Origin: Curtobacterium sp. VKM Ac-1393
GTDB taxonomy: Bacteria > Actinomycetota > Actinomycetes > Actinomycetales > Microbacteriaceae
Assembly: GCF_015350995.1 (NCBI RefSeq)
Contig: NZ_JADKRW010000004.1
Span: 248,001 to 312,000 of the forward strand
Length of the DNA: 64,000 nucleotides
Reading direction: 5' to 3'
Shown here in pieces: positions 28,654 through 40,890 of this stretch. Made by a program: the position numbers and the translations under genes. Within the stretch, counting starts at the first letter, position 1; every line of letters starts with the position of its first letter. The notes beneath the pieces are model-generated. The model was given only the letters and a program-made list of their open reading frames with translations, had not been told where the DNA came from and ran no database searches.

Positions 28654-29996
28654 CAGCTGGCCGGCCTGGGGTCGACCATGACCACGCCGCCGGTGACGAC
28701 GCCGTTGGTGACCATCGCTGCGTTGGCCGGCGCGAGGGCGAGCGTGGTCGCGGTCGATCCTGAGGTCGACCCCGCGAACACCTTCCACGTGCCCCACGGC
28801 AAGGCGATCGTCGCCGTGTTCGCGCTGACGGCCGGGAAGGTGAGCGTCATGCCGACCGCGCAACCAGGGTCGCCGTTCACCCCGGTCGTGGACACCGCGG
28901 TCAGGAACTGGCCCTTCGTGAGCTTGGAGAGTGTGACCGCGCCCATCTGCACCGGGATCGTCGCCGTGTTGACCACGGGATCCGGTGAGGTACCGACCTT
29001 CCCCTTCGCGTTCGGGGTCGTCCACGATCCCGGGTCCGAGCTCAAGCAGGTCGTCGTCGAAGCCGTCCCCGATGCGTCGACGACGTACGCCCCGGCGATC
29101 GCGCGGTACCCCGCGGCGTAGGGGAAGAGCGACGCGGACGAAGCGGTCTTGGTCAACTGGGTCGTGCCCGACGTGGGGTTGACGAGCGTCGTCGGCATGT
29201 TGGTCGGCAGCGTCGCGCCGACGACCGGTGTCGTCGTGTACGCGAACGCGTACTTCGCTGCCAGGTCGAAGCTGAACGCTGCGGCGCCCGACGCTCCGGC
29301 AGCGACCGTGACCGTCTGCGATGACGGGCTGAGCTGCTGGTTCGAGTCGATGTACCCGGTCCGCGCGATCGCCACCGTGTAGGTGCCGGGCGCGACACCG
29401 GAGACGTAGGTGCAGCCCTCGGAATCGGTCGCGGGGACCGTGACGCCCGACGGACCGGTGATGGTCGGGACGATGCCGCTGACCCCGACGCCGCTCGCGT
29501 TCGTGACGCCGATGAGGATGGAGCCGGTGGTGTCCGAGTGGATGTTCGTGAGCGGGGCGATCGCGCTCGACATCGTGACCTGCTGCGAGCCGGAGGCCGA
29601 GCCGCTGGTCTTCCAGCTGACGGTCACGGTGACGGCCTTGTAGGACAGCGTGCCGTCACCCGTCCCGCAGGCCGTCGCGCTGCCGGCGGACCGAGTCCAC
29701 GACACCTTGCGGGTCAGCGTGAACGACTGGTTGCCGACCTTCGGCGTGGTCGTGCCGCTCTTGATGTCGAAGATGCTCGGGAGGTCGCGGAGGTTGTCGA
29801 TGTCGGCCATCGCCACCGTCGACGCGACCTCGCGGGCCCTGGTGTCCTTCGACAGGACGAGGGAAGCAGTGATGCCTGCTGCGATGCCGGCCGCGATCAC
29901 GGCGAAGATGGTCATGGCGACCATCACCTCGATGATCGTGAAGCCGTCCTCGTTGTCACGGGCGGAACGCAGACGCTCGGCGATGCGCGAGATCAT
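28653..29996 (-). CDS. PilV-like minor prepilin with a carboxypeptidase-regulatory-like domain
   Basis: The leader ends NEDG, followed by FTIIEVMVAMTIFAVIAAGI, a clear type IV prepilin signal. The 447-residue product is much larger than a usual pilin. Around residues 158-235 lies a beta-sandwich resembling carboxypeptidase-regulatory or Cna-B domains (GVSGIVPTITGPSG, GVAPGTYTVAIARTGY). A second Ser/Thr-rich domain ends the protein. The build suggests a tip subunit with modular adhesive domains. Confidence 0.85.
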   Translation of the reverse strand: MISRIAERLRSARDNEDGFTIIEVMVAMTIFAVIAAGIAAGITASLVLSKDTRAREVASTVAMADIDNLRDLPSIFDIKSGTTTPKVGNQSFTLTRKVSWTRSAGSATACGTGDGTLSYKAVTVTVSWKTSGSASGSQQVTMSSAIAPLTNIHSDTTGSILIGVTNASGVGVSGIVPTITGPSGVTVPATDSEGCTYVSGVAPGTYTVAIARTGYIDSNQQLSPSSQTVTVAAGASGAAAFSFDLAAKYAFAYTTTPVVGATLPTNMPTTLVNPTSGTTQLTKTASSASLFPYAAGYRAIAGAYVVDASGTASTTTCLSSDPGSWTTPNAKGKVGTSPDPVVNTATIPVQMGAVTLSKLTKGQFLTAVSTTGVNGDPGCAVGMTLTFPAVSANTATIALPWGTWKVFAGSTSGSTATTLALAPANAAMVTNGVVTGGVVMVDPRPAS

Positions 29997-30028
29997 GACG
30001 TTCCTCTCTCAGAGCGACTGTGCGGAAA

Positions 30029-30058
30029 GGGAGGCACGGTCCGCGGACCGCACCTCCC
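30029..30058 (-). terminator. Attenuator-like hairpin after pilA
   Basis: Arms around 30043/30044 pair over 15 positions in the minus-strand RNA with two G-U wobbles, and are followed by TTTCC. It lies in the 71-base gap between pilA and the minor prepilin genes. Partial termination here would favour pilA over minor pilins, which suits their stoichiometry. Confidence 0.6.
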
Positions 30059-30067
30059 CTTGCGTGG

Positions 30068-30532
30068 CTACTTCTTCGTGAACACGCCCGTCGCGCAGGT
30101 ACCTTCGGCTACGCCAGAAGAGTCGGTCGCACCGAAGTTCTGCTTAGTCGACTTGCTGGTGCCCTGGATGCAGAACGCGGTCTTGGCGGCGTTGACGGTG
30201 TACGAGATGGTGGTGTCGCTTCCCACCGTGCTGCCGGCTGCCTTGTACGGGTCGGCGGTGAGGGCCGCCGCGTCCAGCGAGTCCGGGTACGCGCCGGTGT
30301 CAGACTGCGACACCACGGTCACGAGAGCGGTCTTCACGTTGGTGATGTCGGACTTCACAGCCGAGTTCTTCGCGTTGTTCTGGACACCGATGTAGACCGG
30401 GATGGCGATCGCGGCCAGGATGCCGATGATGATGACGACGACCAGGAGCTCGATCAGGGTGAAGCCCTTCTCGTCGTCCTTGAGGAGACCCTTGCGGCGA
30501 GCGTCGAGCTTGCCCATGAGAGCGAAGTACAT
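30068..30532 (-). CDS. pilA: Major type IV pilin PilA
   Basis: PilA polymerises into the pilus fibre. The 154-residue precursor has a leader ending DDEKG, cleavage before Phe24, and the canonical FTLIELLVVVIIIGILAAIA helix with Glu at +5. A short globular domain with two C-terminal cysteines (FCIQ and GTCATG), a likely disulphide loop, completes it. The first ATG (30532) is used; the second Met at residue 7 is possible. It sits between a terminator upstream and an attenuator downstream. Confidence 0.95.
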   Translation of the reverse strand: MYFALMGKLDARRKGLLKDDEKGFTLIELLVVVIIIGILAAIAIPVYIGVQNNAKNSAVKSDITNVKTALVTVVSQSDTGAYPDSLDAAALTADPYKAAGSTVGSDTTISYTVNAAKTAFCIQGTSKSTKQNFGATDSSGVAEGTCATGVFTKK

Positions 30533-30654
30533 GGTTGTTCCATTCTGCGGGAATGAGGATGAATTGATTTTCGGGGCTTGCTCGGCCGCCGCACATCAGC
30601 GTATTGGCGGCGAATCCACCGGGTAATCCCGAGAACGGGGGTCAACCGAGGTGC

Positions 30655-30710
30655 AAAACACCCCCAGTGCGGGGGATGCAGCAATTGCACATCGCCCCGT
30701 ACTGGGGGTG
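30655..30710 (-). terminator. Intrinsic terminator between pilC and pilA
   Basis: On the minus strand CACCCCCAGTACGGGG (30710-30695) pairs with CCCCGCACTGGGGGTG (30674-30659) with one mismatch and a 20-base loop, followed by TTTT (30658-30655). It ends the pilB-pilT-pilC unit, so pilA needs its own promoter in 30533-30654. The best candidate there is TTACCC, 17 bases, TACGCT, which is weak. Confidence 0.8.
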
Positions 30711-30716
30711 CAACGA

Positions 30717-31949
30717 TTAGGATGCGTTCTGGACGACGTTCGTGATCTGGAAGATCGGCATGTACAGCGCGATGATCATGCCGCCCACCACGACCCCGAG
30801 GAACGCGATGAGCAGCGGCTCGATCAGTGAGGTCAGGGCGTCCGTGGTGGCCTCGACCTCGGCGTCGTAGAACACCGCGATCTTCTCGAGCATGATCTCG
30901 AGCGAGCCGGCGTCTTCACCGACGGCCACCATTTGCGTCACCATTGCGGGGAAGACTGTCTCCGCGGCCAACGGCACGGCGATGGAATCGCCTTTCCTGA
31001 CAGCTTCCGCGACATTGTCGAGTGCGCGTTTCACGACGAAGTTGTTCGAGACCTCGCCGACGATGCGCAATGCCTGCAGGATGGGAACACCCGCGCCGAT
31101 CATGTTCGAGAAATTGCGCGCGAACCGCGCGATGACGATCTTCTTCTGCAACGGACCGAACACCGGCAGCTTCAGGGTGATGGGATCGACGAATGCTCGA
31201 ACGCGGTCGGTGTTCTTGTTCGCACGCCACCAGAACCAGAAGGCGGCGATGGCGATGGCGAGCGGGATCGCGATGTACCGCATGGCGTGCGACAGGTAGA
31301 CGAGCATGAGCGTCGGCAGGGGCAGCTTGCCGCCGAGCGAGGAGAACATGTCCTGGAAGATCGGCACGATGAAGATGAGCATGATCGCGACGGCGAGCAG
31401 CGACATGACGAGCACGACCACCGGGTAGGTCATCGCCGACTTGATGGTGGTCCGGAGCTTGTGCTCCTTCTCGAAGTTGGTGGCGATCGAGTCCATGGCC
31501 TGGTCGAGGAACCCGCCGGTCTCCCCCGCACGGATCATGTTGATCATGATCGGCGGGAACTCGACCGGGAACTTCGCGACCGCGTCAGAGAACGAGACGC
31601 CGCGCTCGACGTCGTCGCGGACCTTGCCGAGGATCTCCTTGAGCTTCTTGTTCTCGGTCTGGTCGGCGAGGATCGACAGCGCGCGCAGCAGGGACAGGCC
31701 CGAGGTGAGCATCGTCGAGGCCTGCCGCGACATGATCGCCAGGTCCTTGAGACCGACGCCCTTCTCGAAGCCGGGGATCTTGATCTCGGTCTGCAGCCCG
31801 GTGCCGGCCGTGGACTCGGTGATCGCGATCGGCGAGACACCCATGCCGCGGAGCCGCTGGACGACCGCCCCTTCGGACGAGGCGTCGAGGCGACCCTTGA
31901 CGAGCTTGCCGTCGCCGTCGCGCCCGCGGTAGTCGAATGCGAGGGACAT
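30717..31949 (-). CDS. pilC: Type IV pilus platform protein PilC
   Basis: PilC is the inner-membrane platform turned by the PilB/PilT motors. The 410-residue product has two T2SF domains (around 70-195 and 275-395), each with the GEXXG-type segment (AGETGGFLDQAM and VGEDAGSLEIML), and three hydrophobic segments. Its ATG overlaps the pilT stop by one base (TGATG). A strong terminator follows. Confidence 0.95.
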   Translation of the reverse strand: MSLAFDYRGRDGDGKLVKGRLDASSEGAVVQRLRGMGVSPIAITESTAGTGLQTEIKIPGFEKGVGLKDLAIMSRQASTMLTSGLSLLRALSILADQTENKKLKEILGKVRDDVERGVSFSDAVAKFPVEFPPIMINMIRAGETGGFLDQAMDSIATNFEKEHKLRTTIKSAMTYPVVVLVMSLLAVAIMLIFIVPIFQDMFSSLGGKLPLPTLMLVYLSHAMRYIAIPLAIAIAAFWFWWRANKNTDRVRAFVDPITLKLPVFGPLQKKIVIARFARNFSNMIGAGVPILQALRIVGEVSNNFVVKRALDNVAEAVRKGDSIAVPLAAETVFPAMVTQMVAVGEDAGSLEIMLEKIAVFYDAEVEATTDALTSLIEPLLIAFLGVVVGGMIIALYMPIFQITNVVQNAS

Positions 31950-33472
31950 CAGTAGCCTCCGGAGAACTTGTCGCCGAAGTCGATCCCGCTGGCGGCGATC
32001 GCGGCGGCCGATGAGTCGGACGGGGATTCGACGCGCTGCACCAGCCGGTCGAAGCCCTCTTCGTCGTGCACCTTCTCCATGGCTGCCTTGCGCGAGATCG
32101 TGCCGACGTTGACGAGTTCGGCGAGGTCCTGGTCCATGGTGTGCATGCCGAGGTCACGCCCGGCCTGCATGGCCGAGGTGATCTGGTAGGTCTTGCCCTC
32201 GCGGATCAGGTTGCCGATGGCGGGGGTGATCGTCATGATCTCGGTGGCGACGACGCGGCCGACACCGTTGGCCTTCGGCACCAGCGTCTGACAGACGACG
32301 CCCTGCAGGGTCGCTGCGAGCTGGGTGCGGATCTGGCCCTGCTGGTGCGGTGGGAAGACGTCGATGACGCGGTCGATGGTGCCGGGGGCGCTCTGCGTGT
32401 GCAGGGTGGCGAAGACCAGGTGGCCGGTCTCGGCGGCGGTGAGGGCGACGGAGATCGTCTCGAGGTCACGGAGCTCGCCGATCAGGATGACGTCGGGGTC
32501 CTGACGCAGCACGTGCTTCAGCGCAGCGGCGAAGGAGTGCGTGTCGGCACCGACCTCGCGCTGGTTGATGATCGCCTTCTTGTGGTCGTGCATGAACTCG
32601 ATCGGGTCCTCGACCGTCACGATGTGGTCGGCCCGGCTCTCGTTGACCAGGTCGATGAGGGCGGCGAGCGTGGTCGACTTGCCGGAGCCGGTCGGACCGG
32701 TGACCAGGACGAGTCCGCGGGGCAGGCCGGCGAAGTCACCGACGTGCGCGGGGATGCCGAGCTGCTTGAGGGTCTTGATCTTGGTGGGGATGATCCGGAA
32801 GGCCGCGCCCCAGTTGCCGCGCTGCTGGTAGAAGTTCACGCGGAAGCGGTACTCCGGCGACAGCGAGTAGGCGAAGTCGAGCTCCTGCTCCTGGTCGAAC
32901 TGGCCCGCCTGTTCGACGGACAGCATCGTCTTGAGGGCGGCGATGACCTTGCCACGCGACCACGCGCCTCCGGGGACGGCAGGACGGAGCGAGCCGTCGA
33001 CGCGGACGGTGGGCGGGGCGTCGGCGGTGACGTGCAGGTCGGACGCGCCCTGGTAGACGACCTGGGCGAGCGCCGTGATCAGGTCGGGGTCGGCGACCTC
33101 GCGCGCGTGGCGCGAGAAGTCGATGTCGCCGCCGAGCGCGGCGGTCGGTGTGGGGGCAGGCGCCACGGGGAGCTGCTGCGTCGGGGCCTCGGCGTAGCCG
33201 TAGGTCGCGGTCGACGACGGCACCCCGGCGGGCGGCGTCGCCGGAGCGGCGAGCGGCTGTGCGACGGGCACGGCGACCGGCGATCCGGACGGTGCCGGCC
33301 AGCCGGCGGTGTCGTCACCGAGGTCGTACACCTGCTCCGGCGCGGCCGACGCTGCGGCTGCGGCCAGCCGGGCGGCACGGCGCGAGCCCACCTCGGTGCC
33401 GGGGTTGCCCGGGTGCCAGCCGTCGACGGGTTCGTCGCCGGGGATGGTGATGTCGTACACGGAGTCGGTCAT
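31949..33472 (-). CDS. pilT: Pilus retraction ATPase PilT with long disordered N-terminus
   Basis: PilT powers retraction, and so twitching and DNA uptake. The 507-residue product has about 115 Ala/Pro/Thr-rich residues first, then the normal PilT: PAS-like N-domain, Walker A GPTGSGKST (about 257-265), the Asp box, Walker B with ILIGELRD, the His box, and the PilT-specific AIGNLIREGK. The extension is longer than in classic PilT (about 350 residues). It follows pilB by 19 bases. Confidence 0.94.
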   Translation of the reverse strand: MTDSVYDITIPGDEPVDGWHPGNPGTEVGSRRAARLAAAAASAAPEQVYDLGDDTAGWPAPSGSPVAVPVAQPLAAPATPPAGVPSSTATYGYAEAPTQQLPVAPAPTPTAALGGDIDFSRHAREVADPDLITALAQVVYQGASDLHVTADAPPTVRVDGSLRPAVPGGAWSRGKVIAALKTMLSVEQAGQFDQEQELDFAYSLSPEYRFRVNFYQQRGNWGAAFRIIPTKIKTLKQLGIPAHVGDFAGLPRGLVLVTGPTGSGKSTTLAALIDLVNESRADHIVTVEDPIEFMHDHKKAIINQREVGADTHSFAAALKHVLRQDPDVILIGELRDLETISVALTAAETGHLVFATLHTQSAPGTIDRVIDVFPPHQQGQIRTQLAATLQGVVCQTLVPKANGVGRVVATEIMTITPAIGNLIREGKTYQITSAMQAGRDLGMHTMDQDLAELVNVGTISRKAAMEKVHDEEGFDRLVQRVESPSDSSAAAIAASGIDFGDKFSGGY

Positions 33473-33491
33473 CTGCTGGGCTCTTTCGTGG

Positions 33492-35159
33492 CTACGCGAC
33501 CACGCGCAGGATCTCGTCGACGCTCGTCAGGCCGAGCTTGACCTTCTCGAAGCCGTCCTGGCGGAGCGTGAGCATCCCCTGCGCCTGGGCGACCCGGCTG
33601 ATCTCGGCGCTCGAGGCACGGGAGACGGCGAGGCGTTCGATCTCCTCGGTGACGGTCATGACCTCGTGCAGGGCGATGCGGCCGCGGTACCCGGTGTTCG
33701 AGCAGACCGAGCAGCCGATGGGGGCGAAGAACGCCGGCACGTCTTCGCCGGGGCGCAGGAAGCCCAGGGTGCGGAGCTGCTCGGCCTCGTACACGGCGGG
33801 GGCCTTGCACCGGTCGCACAGTCGACGCGCCAGGCGCTGGGCCACCACGGAGTCGAGGGCGGAGCCCACCAGGAAGGGTTCGATGTCCATCTCGGTGAGA
33901 CGAGTCACGGCGGACGGAGCGTCGTTCGTGTGCAGGGTGGACAGCACGAGGTGGCCGGTCAGGGAGGCTTCGATGGCGATCTGGGCGGTCTCGTGGTCAC
34001 GGATCTCGCCGAGCAGGACGACGTCGGGGTCGGACCGCAGGATCGAGCGCAGCGCCGACGCGAAGGTCAGACCCGCCTTGGGGTTGACCTGCACCTGGTT
34101 GATGCCGGCCATCCGGTACTCGACCGGGTCCTCGACCGTGATGACGTTGATCTCGGGCTTCGCGACCGCGTTCAGGGTCGTGTACAGCGTGGTCGACTTG
34201 CCGGAACCGGTGGGTCCGGTGACCAGGATCATGCCGTACGGCTTCGAGTAGGACCGCTGGTACGCCTGGAAGTTCTGCTCGAGGAGGTTGAGGTCCTTGA
34301 GGGTCAACGACGTGTTCGTGTTGTCGAGGATCCGCATGACGACCTTCTCGCCCCACACGGTGGGCAGCGTCGCGACACGGAGGTCGATCTGGCGTCCGCC
34401 GTGGCGGACCGACATGCGGCCGTCCTGCGGCTTGCGCCGTTCGGCGATGTCGATGTCGCTCATGATCTTCAGACGGCTGATCACGCCGTTCTGGATGTTC
34501 TTCGGCGCCGGGGCCATCTCGTGCAGCACGCCGTCGATGCGGTAGCGGATCCGGACCTCGTGCTCACCGGGCTCGATGTGGATGTCCGACGCGTGGTCCT
34601 GGATGGCCTGCGACACGAGCAGGTTGACGAAGCGGACGATCGGGACGTCGTCGAGGGCCCCGTCGGCGAGGTCGACCTGCGCCGACGAGCTGAGCGAGGC
34701 TTCTTCTTCGAGCGACGAGGTCAGGTCGTTCAGCTCGTCGTCGGCGCGCAGGTAGCGGTCGAGCGCCGTCAGCAGGTCGCGCTCGTCGACCTGCAGCGGC
34801 TTGATCGGCCGACCGGACGCAGCGCGTGCGTCGTCGATCGCCAGCACGTTGGTCGGGTTGACCATCGCGAGGATGAGCAGTTCGCCCTCGAACCCGACGC
34901 CGAGGACGCCGTGCCGCCGGCAGAGCGCGGCGGGGAGGATCGAGACGGCCGTGCCGTCGACCGGGTAGTCGGTCAACGGCACGGTGCGGGAGTTGTTCGA
35001 GGCTGCGCGGGCGGTGATGAACTGCGCCTCGCTCACGACGCCCTGGTCCACCAGCCCGCGGATGGCGCGCTCGTCGAGGTCCTCGTCGCCCGTCATCGAA
35101 TCGAGGTGCTCGATCGGCAGGGCGCCGTTCAGGATCAGGATCTCGGACAGGGTCGCCAT
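33492..35159 (-). CDS. pilB: Pilus extension ATPase PilB
   Basis: PilB powers pilin assembly. From ATG 35159 (with AAGGAGG ten bases upstream) the product has 555 residues. It has an N-terminal MshEN-type domain (about 1-145), a linker, Walker A GPTGSGKST (about 315-323), Walker B with LLGEIRD, and the tetracysteine zinc site (CDRC near 460 and CSVC near 493). MshEN domains can bind cyclic di-GMP, but I cannot confirm the binding residues. It is the first gene of pilB-pilT-pilC. Confidence 0.95.
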   Translation of the reverse strand: MATLSEILILNGALPIEHLDSMTGDEDLDERAIRGLVDQGVVSEAQFITARAASNNSRTVPLTDYPVDGTAVSILPAALCRRHGVLGVGFEGELLILAMVNPTNVLAIDDARAASGRPIKPLQVDERDLLTALDRYLRADDELNDLTSSLEEEASLSSSAQVDLADGALDDVPIVRFVNLLVSQAIQDHASDIHIEPGEHEVRIRYRIDGVLHEMAPAPKNIQNGVISRLKIMSDIDIAERRKPQDGRMSVRHGGRQIDLRVATLPTVWGEKVVMRILDNTNTSLTLKDLNLLEQNFQAYQRSYSKPYGMILVTGPTGSGKSTTLYTTLNAVAKPEINVITVEDPVEYRMAGINQVQVNPKAGLTFASALRSILRSDPDVVLLGEIRDHETAQIAIEASLTGHLVLSTLHTNDAPSAVTRLTEMDIEPFLVGSALDSVVAQRLARRLCDRCKAPAVYEAEQLRTLGFLRPGEDVPAFFAPIGCSVCSNTGYRGRIALHEVMTVTEEIERLAVSRASSAEISRVAQAQGMLTLRQDGFEKVKLGLTSVDEILRVVA

Positions 35160-35463
35160 GAGCCCAATGCCTCCTTGGACTCGCGCGCGGCGAGACGTCG
35201 TCGGGATGCGCACCACCAGGGATGTGGCGCTCGACCACGCTACTTCTGCGACAGTCGTCGGCCGCAGTCCCAGAAAGAGGGGGCGGAGGGGGTCTGGATG
35301 CACCCAGAACGGGGGCGAGACACGTCTGCACATGTCCGACAGCCTCGCCGTCGAGACCGTCCGGTCATACGAGGATGCGCCGAGTGGTGGACAGCCTCAG
35401 CGCCGCTCGGATTGTGGAGGAAAGCCCCTCGACGAGCGGGCCCGCCCGGGGACATGATGAGTC
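35160..35463. promoter_or_regulatory. Divergent region between pilB and the VOC gene
   Basis: These 304 bases must hold the promoters of pilB (leftward) and the VOC gene (rightward). A TAGCGT on the minus strand near 35243-35248 could be a -10 for pilB, with no good -35. GCACCCAGAACGGGGGCGA near 35300 resembles one arm of the pilC-pilA terminator (GCACCCCCAGTACGGGGCGA). CATGA/TCATG overlaps the VOC start codon. No gene is seen. Confidence 0.4.
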
Positions 35464-35859
35464 ATGGACATCACGAGCGTGACCGTGGGGCTGCCCGTCA
35501 CCGACATCGAGGCGTCCTGCCTCTGGTACGGCGCCGTCTTCGAGCGCACCGAACCGGACCTCGAACCCGAGGACGGCGTCGCCGAGTACGAGGTCGGCGG
35601 CATCTGGATCCAGCTCTACGAGGACGAGTCCGCCGAGGAGAACCCCGTCAGCGTCCGCTTCGGCGTCGACGACGTCGGCGCCCAGCACGCCCGGATCGGC
35701 GCCCTCGGCATCGACATCGGCCCGGTCGAGTGCGTCGACGGCGCCGTGAACTGGTTCGACGTCCGTGACCCCGACGGCAACGTCCTCAGCCTGTTCTCGC
35801 TCGTCGACGAGACGGGCCGCGGATCGGGACGCGACAACGGCGCCGACCGCGCGCTCTAG
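35464..35859 (+). CDS. VOC family (glyoxalase/bleomycin resistance-like) protein
   Basis: The 131-residue product fits one vicinal-oxygen-chelate domain: VTVGLPVTDIEASCLWYGAVF at the start, a central VRFGVDDVGAQHARI, and the late FDVRDPDGNVLSLF motif with the metal-position Glu replaced by Ser/Leu context. Substrate is unknown. It stands alone on the plus strand between pilB and the MarR gene. Confidence 0.8.
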   Translation: MDITSVTVGLPVTDIEASCLWYGAVFERTEPDLEPEDGVAEYEVGGIWIQLYEDESAEENPVSVRFGVDDVGAQHARIGALGIDIGPVECVDGAVNWFDVRDPDGNVLSLFSLVDETGRGSGRDNGADRAL

Positions 35860-35885
35860 ATGCGTCAGCGGAGCGCTCTCGTGCG

Positions 35886-36317
35886 TCACTGGTTGAGCGC
35901 GTTCAGGACCGCCATCAGCGCGGATTGATCACCAGCCGCCTCGAAGAACAGGCGATCGGCCTCCTCCACCACCCGAACCGCCCGCACCGCGAGTTCCACG
36001 CCTTCCTCGGTGACCTCGATGACGTGTGCACGAGCGTCATCGGGGTTGGTCGAGCGCAGCAGGAGTCCTTTGTCTGCGAGCGTCCGGATCACCTGGGACG
36101 TCATCATGGCGTCGGTGTTCGCATGCTCGGCGATCCGTCGCTGACTCGGCTCTTCACCAGCTACCTGGGTCAGCCACCAGGCGCTGACGAGCAGGACGAA
36201 CTGCACATGCGTCAGGCCCAACGGCTTCAGCGTGGCCGTGATGCCCCGTTGCCAACTCAATGTCGCTCGCCACAGCAGCAATCCAGGGCTCTGCCCGGGC
36301 TCGAGCGATTCAGCCAT
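35886..36317 (-). CDS. MarR family transcriptional regulator
   Basis: The 143-residue product has the MarR winged helix-turn-helix (EEPSQRRIAEHANTDAMMTSQVIRTLADKGLL, split by the recognition helix around 70-85) and the wing with NPDDARAHVIEVT. It is the second gene of a pair, overlapping the SRPBCC gene by eight bases. The perfect palindrome upstream of the pair (36749-36768) is probably its operator, giving autorepression relieved by a small ligand. Confidence 0.88.
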   Translation of the reverse strand: MAESLEPGQSPGLLLWRATLSWQRGITATLKPLGLTHVQFVLLVSAWWLTQVAGEEPSQRRIAEHANTDAMMTSQVIRTLADKGLLLRSTNPDDARAHVIEVTEEGVELAVRAVRVVEEADRLFFEAAGDQSALMAVLNALNQ

Positions 36318-36732
36318 GGATGCGCTCGGCGCGCACTCCGAGCGCCGCGATGACGTCGGCGAAGTCCTCGCTCACCGCAGCTCCGACCTCGGCCGCCACC
36401 TCGCCAGGCCCCTCCACGGTGCACCGGTACGTCACCCGGCTCCCGGTCCCCAACGCTTCGACCTCGTGGCGGACTCGGACCGACACTCCGGCATCCGGCA
36501 CCGGCGTGAGGTCCTCGTATCCGCGCCCAGCCTCGACCCACGTCAACTCGAAGGGCAGCTCGCTTCCGTCCGGGAACACCATCACTGCAGTCGTCCCGGC
36601 TTCAAACGGGCCGTCGACGCGGACGTCCGCAACGCCGTCGTTCCACTCGGACCATGCGCCCGGGTCGGCCAGGACCGCGAACACCTCGGCCGGCGTCGCG
36701 TCGCACTCGCCAGTGATCTCTCGTACCCACAT
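36310..36732 (-). CDS. SRPBCC (START-like) domain protein
   Basis: The 140-residue product has the polyketide cyclase/START pattern: a first strand, ATPAEVFAVLADPGAWSEWNDGVADVRVDG, and GSRVTYRCTVEG before the long C-terminal helix. Such proteins bind hydrophobic small molecules. It is co-transcribed with, and overlaps, the MarR gene, which suggests that its ligand or pathway is what the regulator senses. ATG at 36732 has GGAG six bases upstream. Confidence 0.85.
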   Translation of the reverse strand: MWVREITGECDATPAEVFAVLADPGAWSEWNDGVADVRVDGPFEAGTTAVMVFPDGSELPFELTWVEAGRGYEDLTPVPDAGVSVRVRHEVEALGTGSRVTYRCTVEGPGEVAAEVGAAVSEDFADVIAALGVRAERIHG

Positions 36733-36748
36733 GTCGATCTCCGTTCAA

Positions 36749-36768
36749 ATAGTATGCGCACATACTAT
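36749..36768 (-). promoter_or_regulatory. MarR operator overlapping the promoter of the SRPBCC-MarR operon
   Basis: ATAGTATG and CATACTAT are perfect inverted half-sites around a 4-base spacer, a typical MarR operator. Both arms contain TANNNT boxes on the minus strand (TAGTAT and TACTAT), and TGGACT at 36790-36785 lies 17 bases from the first. Binding would block RNA polymerase. Confidence 0.8.
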
Positions 36769-36850
36769 CTGCAACCACCATCGAAGTCCACTCCTCAGTC
36801 ACTGTCGGCAACCCCTCATGGCCAGCAACGTCTGGACGCACCCGCCTGCA

Positions 36851-36892
36851 GGCCGGGAGGCCCGTGGCGGCCTGGCACCGGGCCTCCCGTCC
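36851..36892. repeat. Inverted repeat holding the GCCTCCCGTCC motif
   Basis: CGGGAGGCCCG (36854-36864) and CGGGCCTCCCG (36879-36889) form a perfect 11-bp stem with a 14-base loop. The right arm is the dispersed 11-mer GCCTCCCGTCC. It lies between rpoC's terminator and the MarR operator and looks like a REP-type element. Confidence 0.6.
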
Positions 36893-36911
36893 GTCACGCG
36901 GTGACGACACG

Positions 36912-36949
36912 ACGAAGGCCCCGCCTCCTTGCGGAGACGGGGCCTTCGT
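36912..36949 (-). terminator. Terminator of rpoBC
   Basis: Arms 36912-36928 and 36933-36949 form a 17-bp stem with one G-U wobble and a GCAA tetraloop on the minus strand, 15 bases after the rpoC stop. The tail (CGTGTCGTC) is only mildly T-rich, but the stem is very strong. Confidence 0.75.
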
Positions 36950-36964
36950 GGGATCACATCAGAC

Positions 36965-40846
<3,882 letters not shown>

Positions 40847-40890
40847 TGTTCTTCTCTCTTGCTGATTCAGGCTTCGATGTACGGGCGGGA

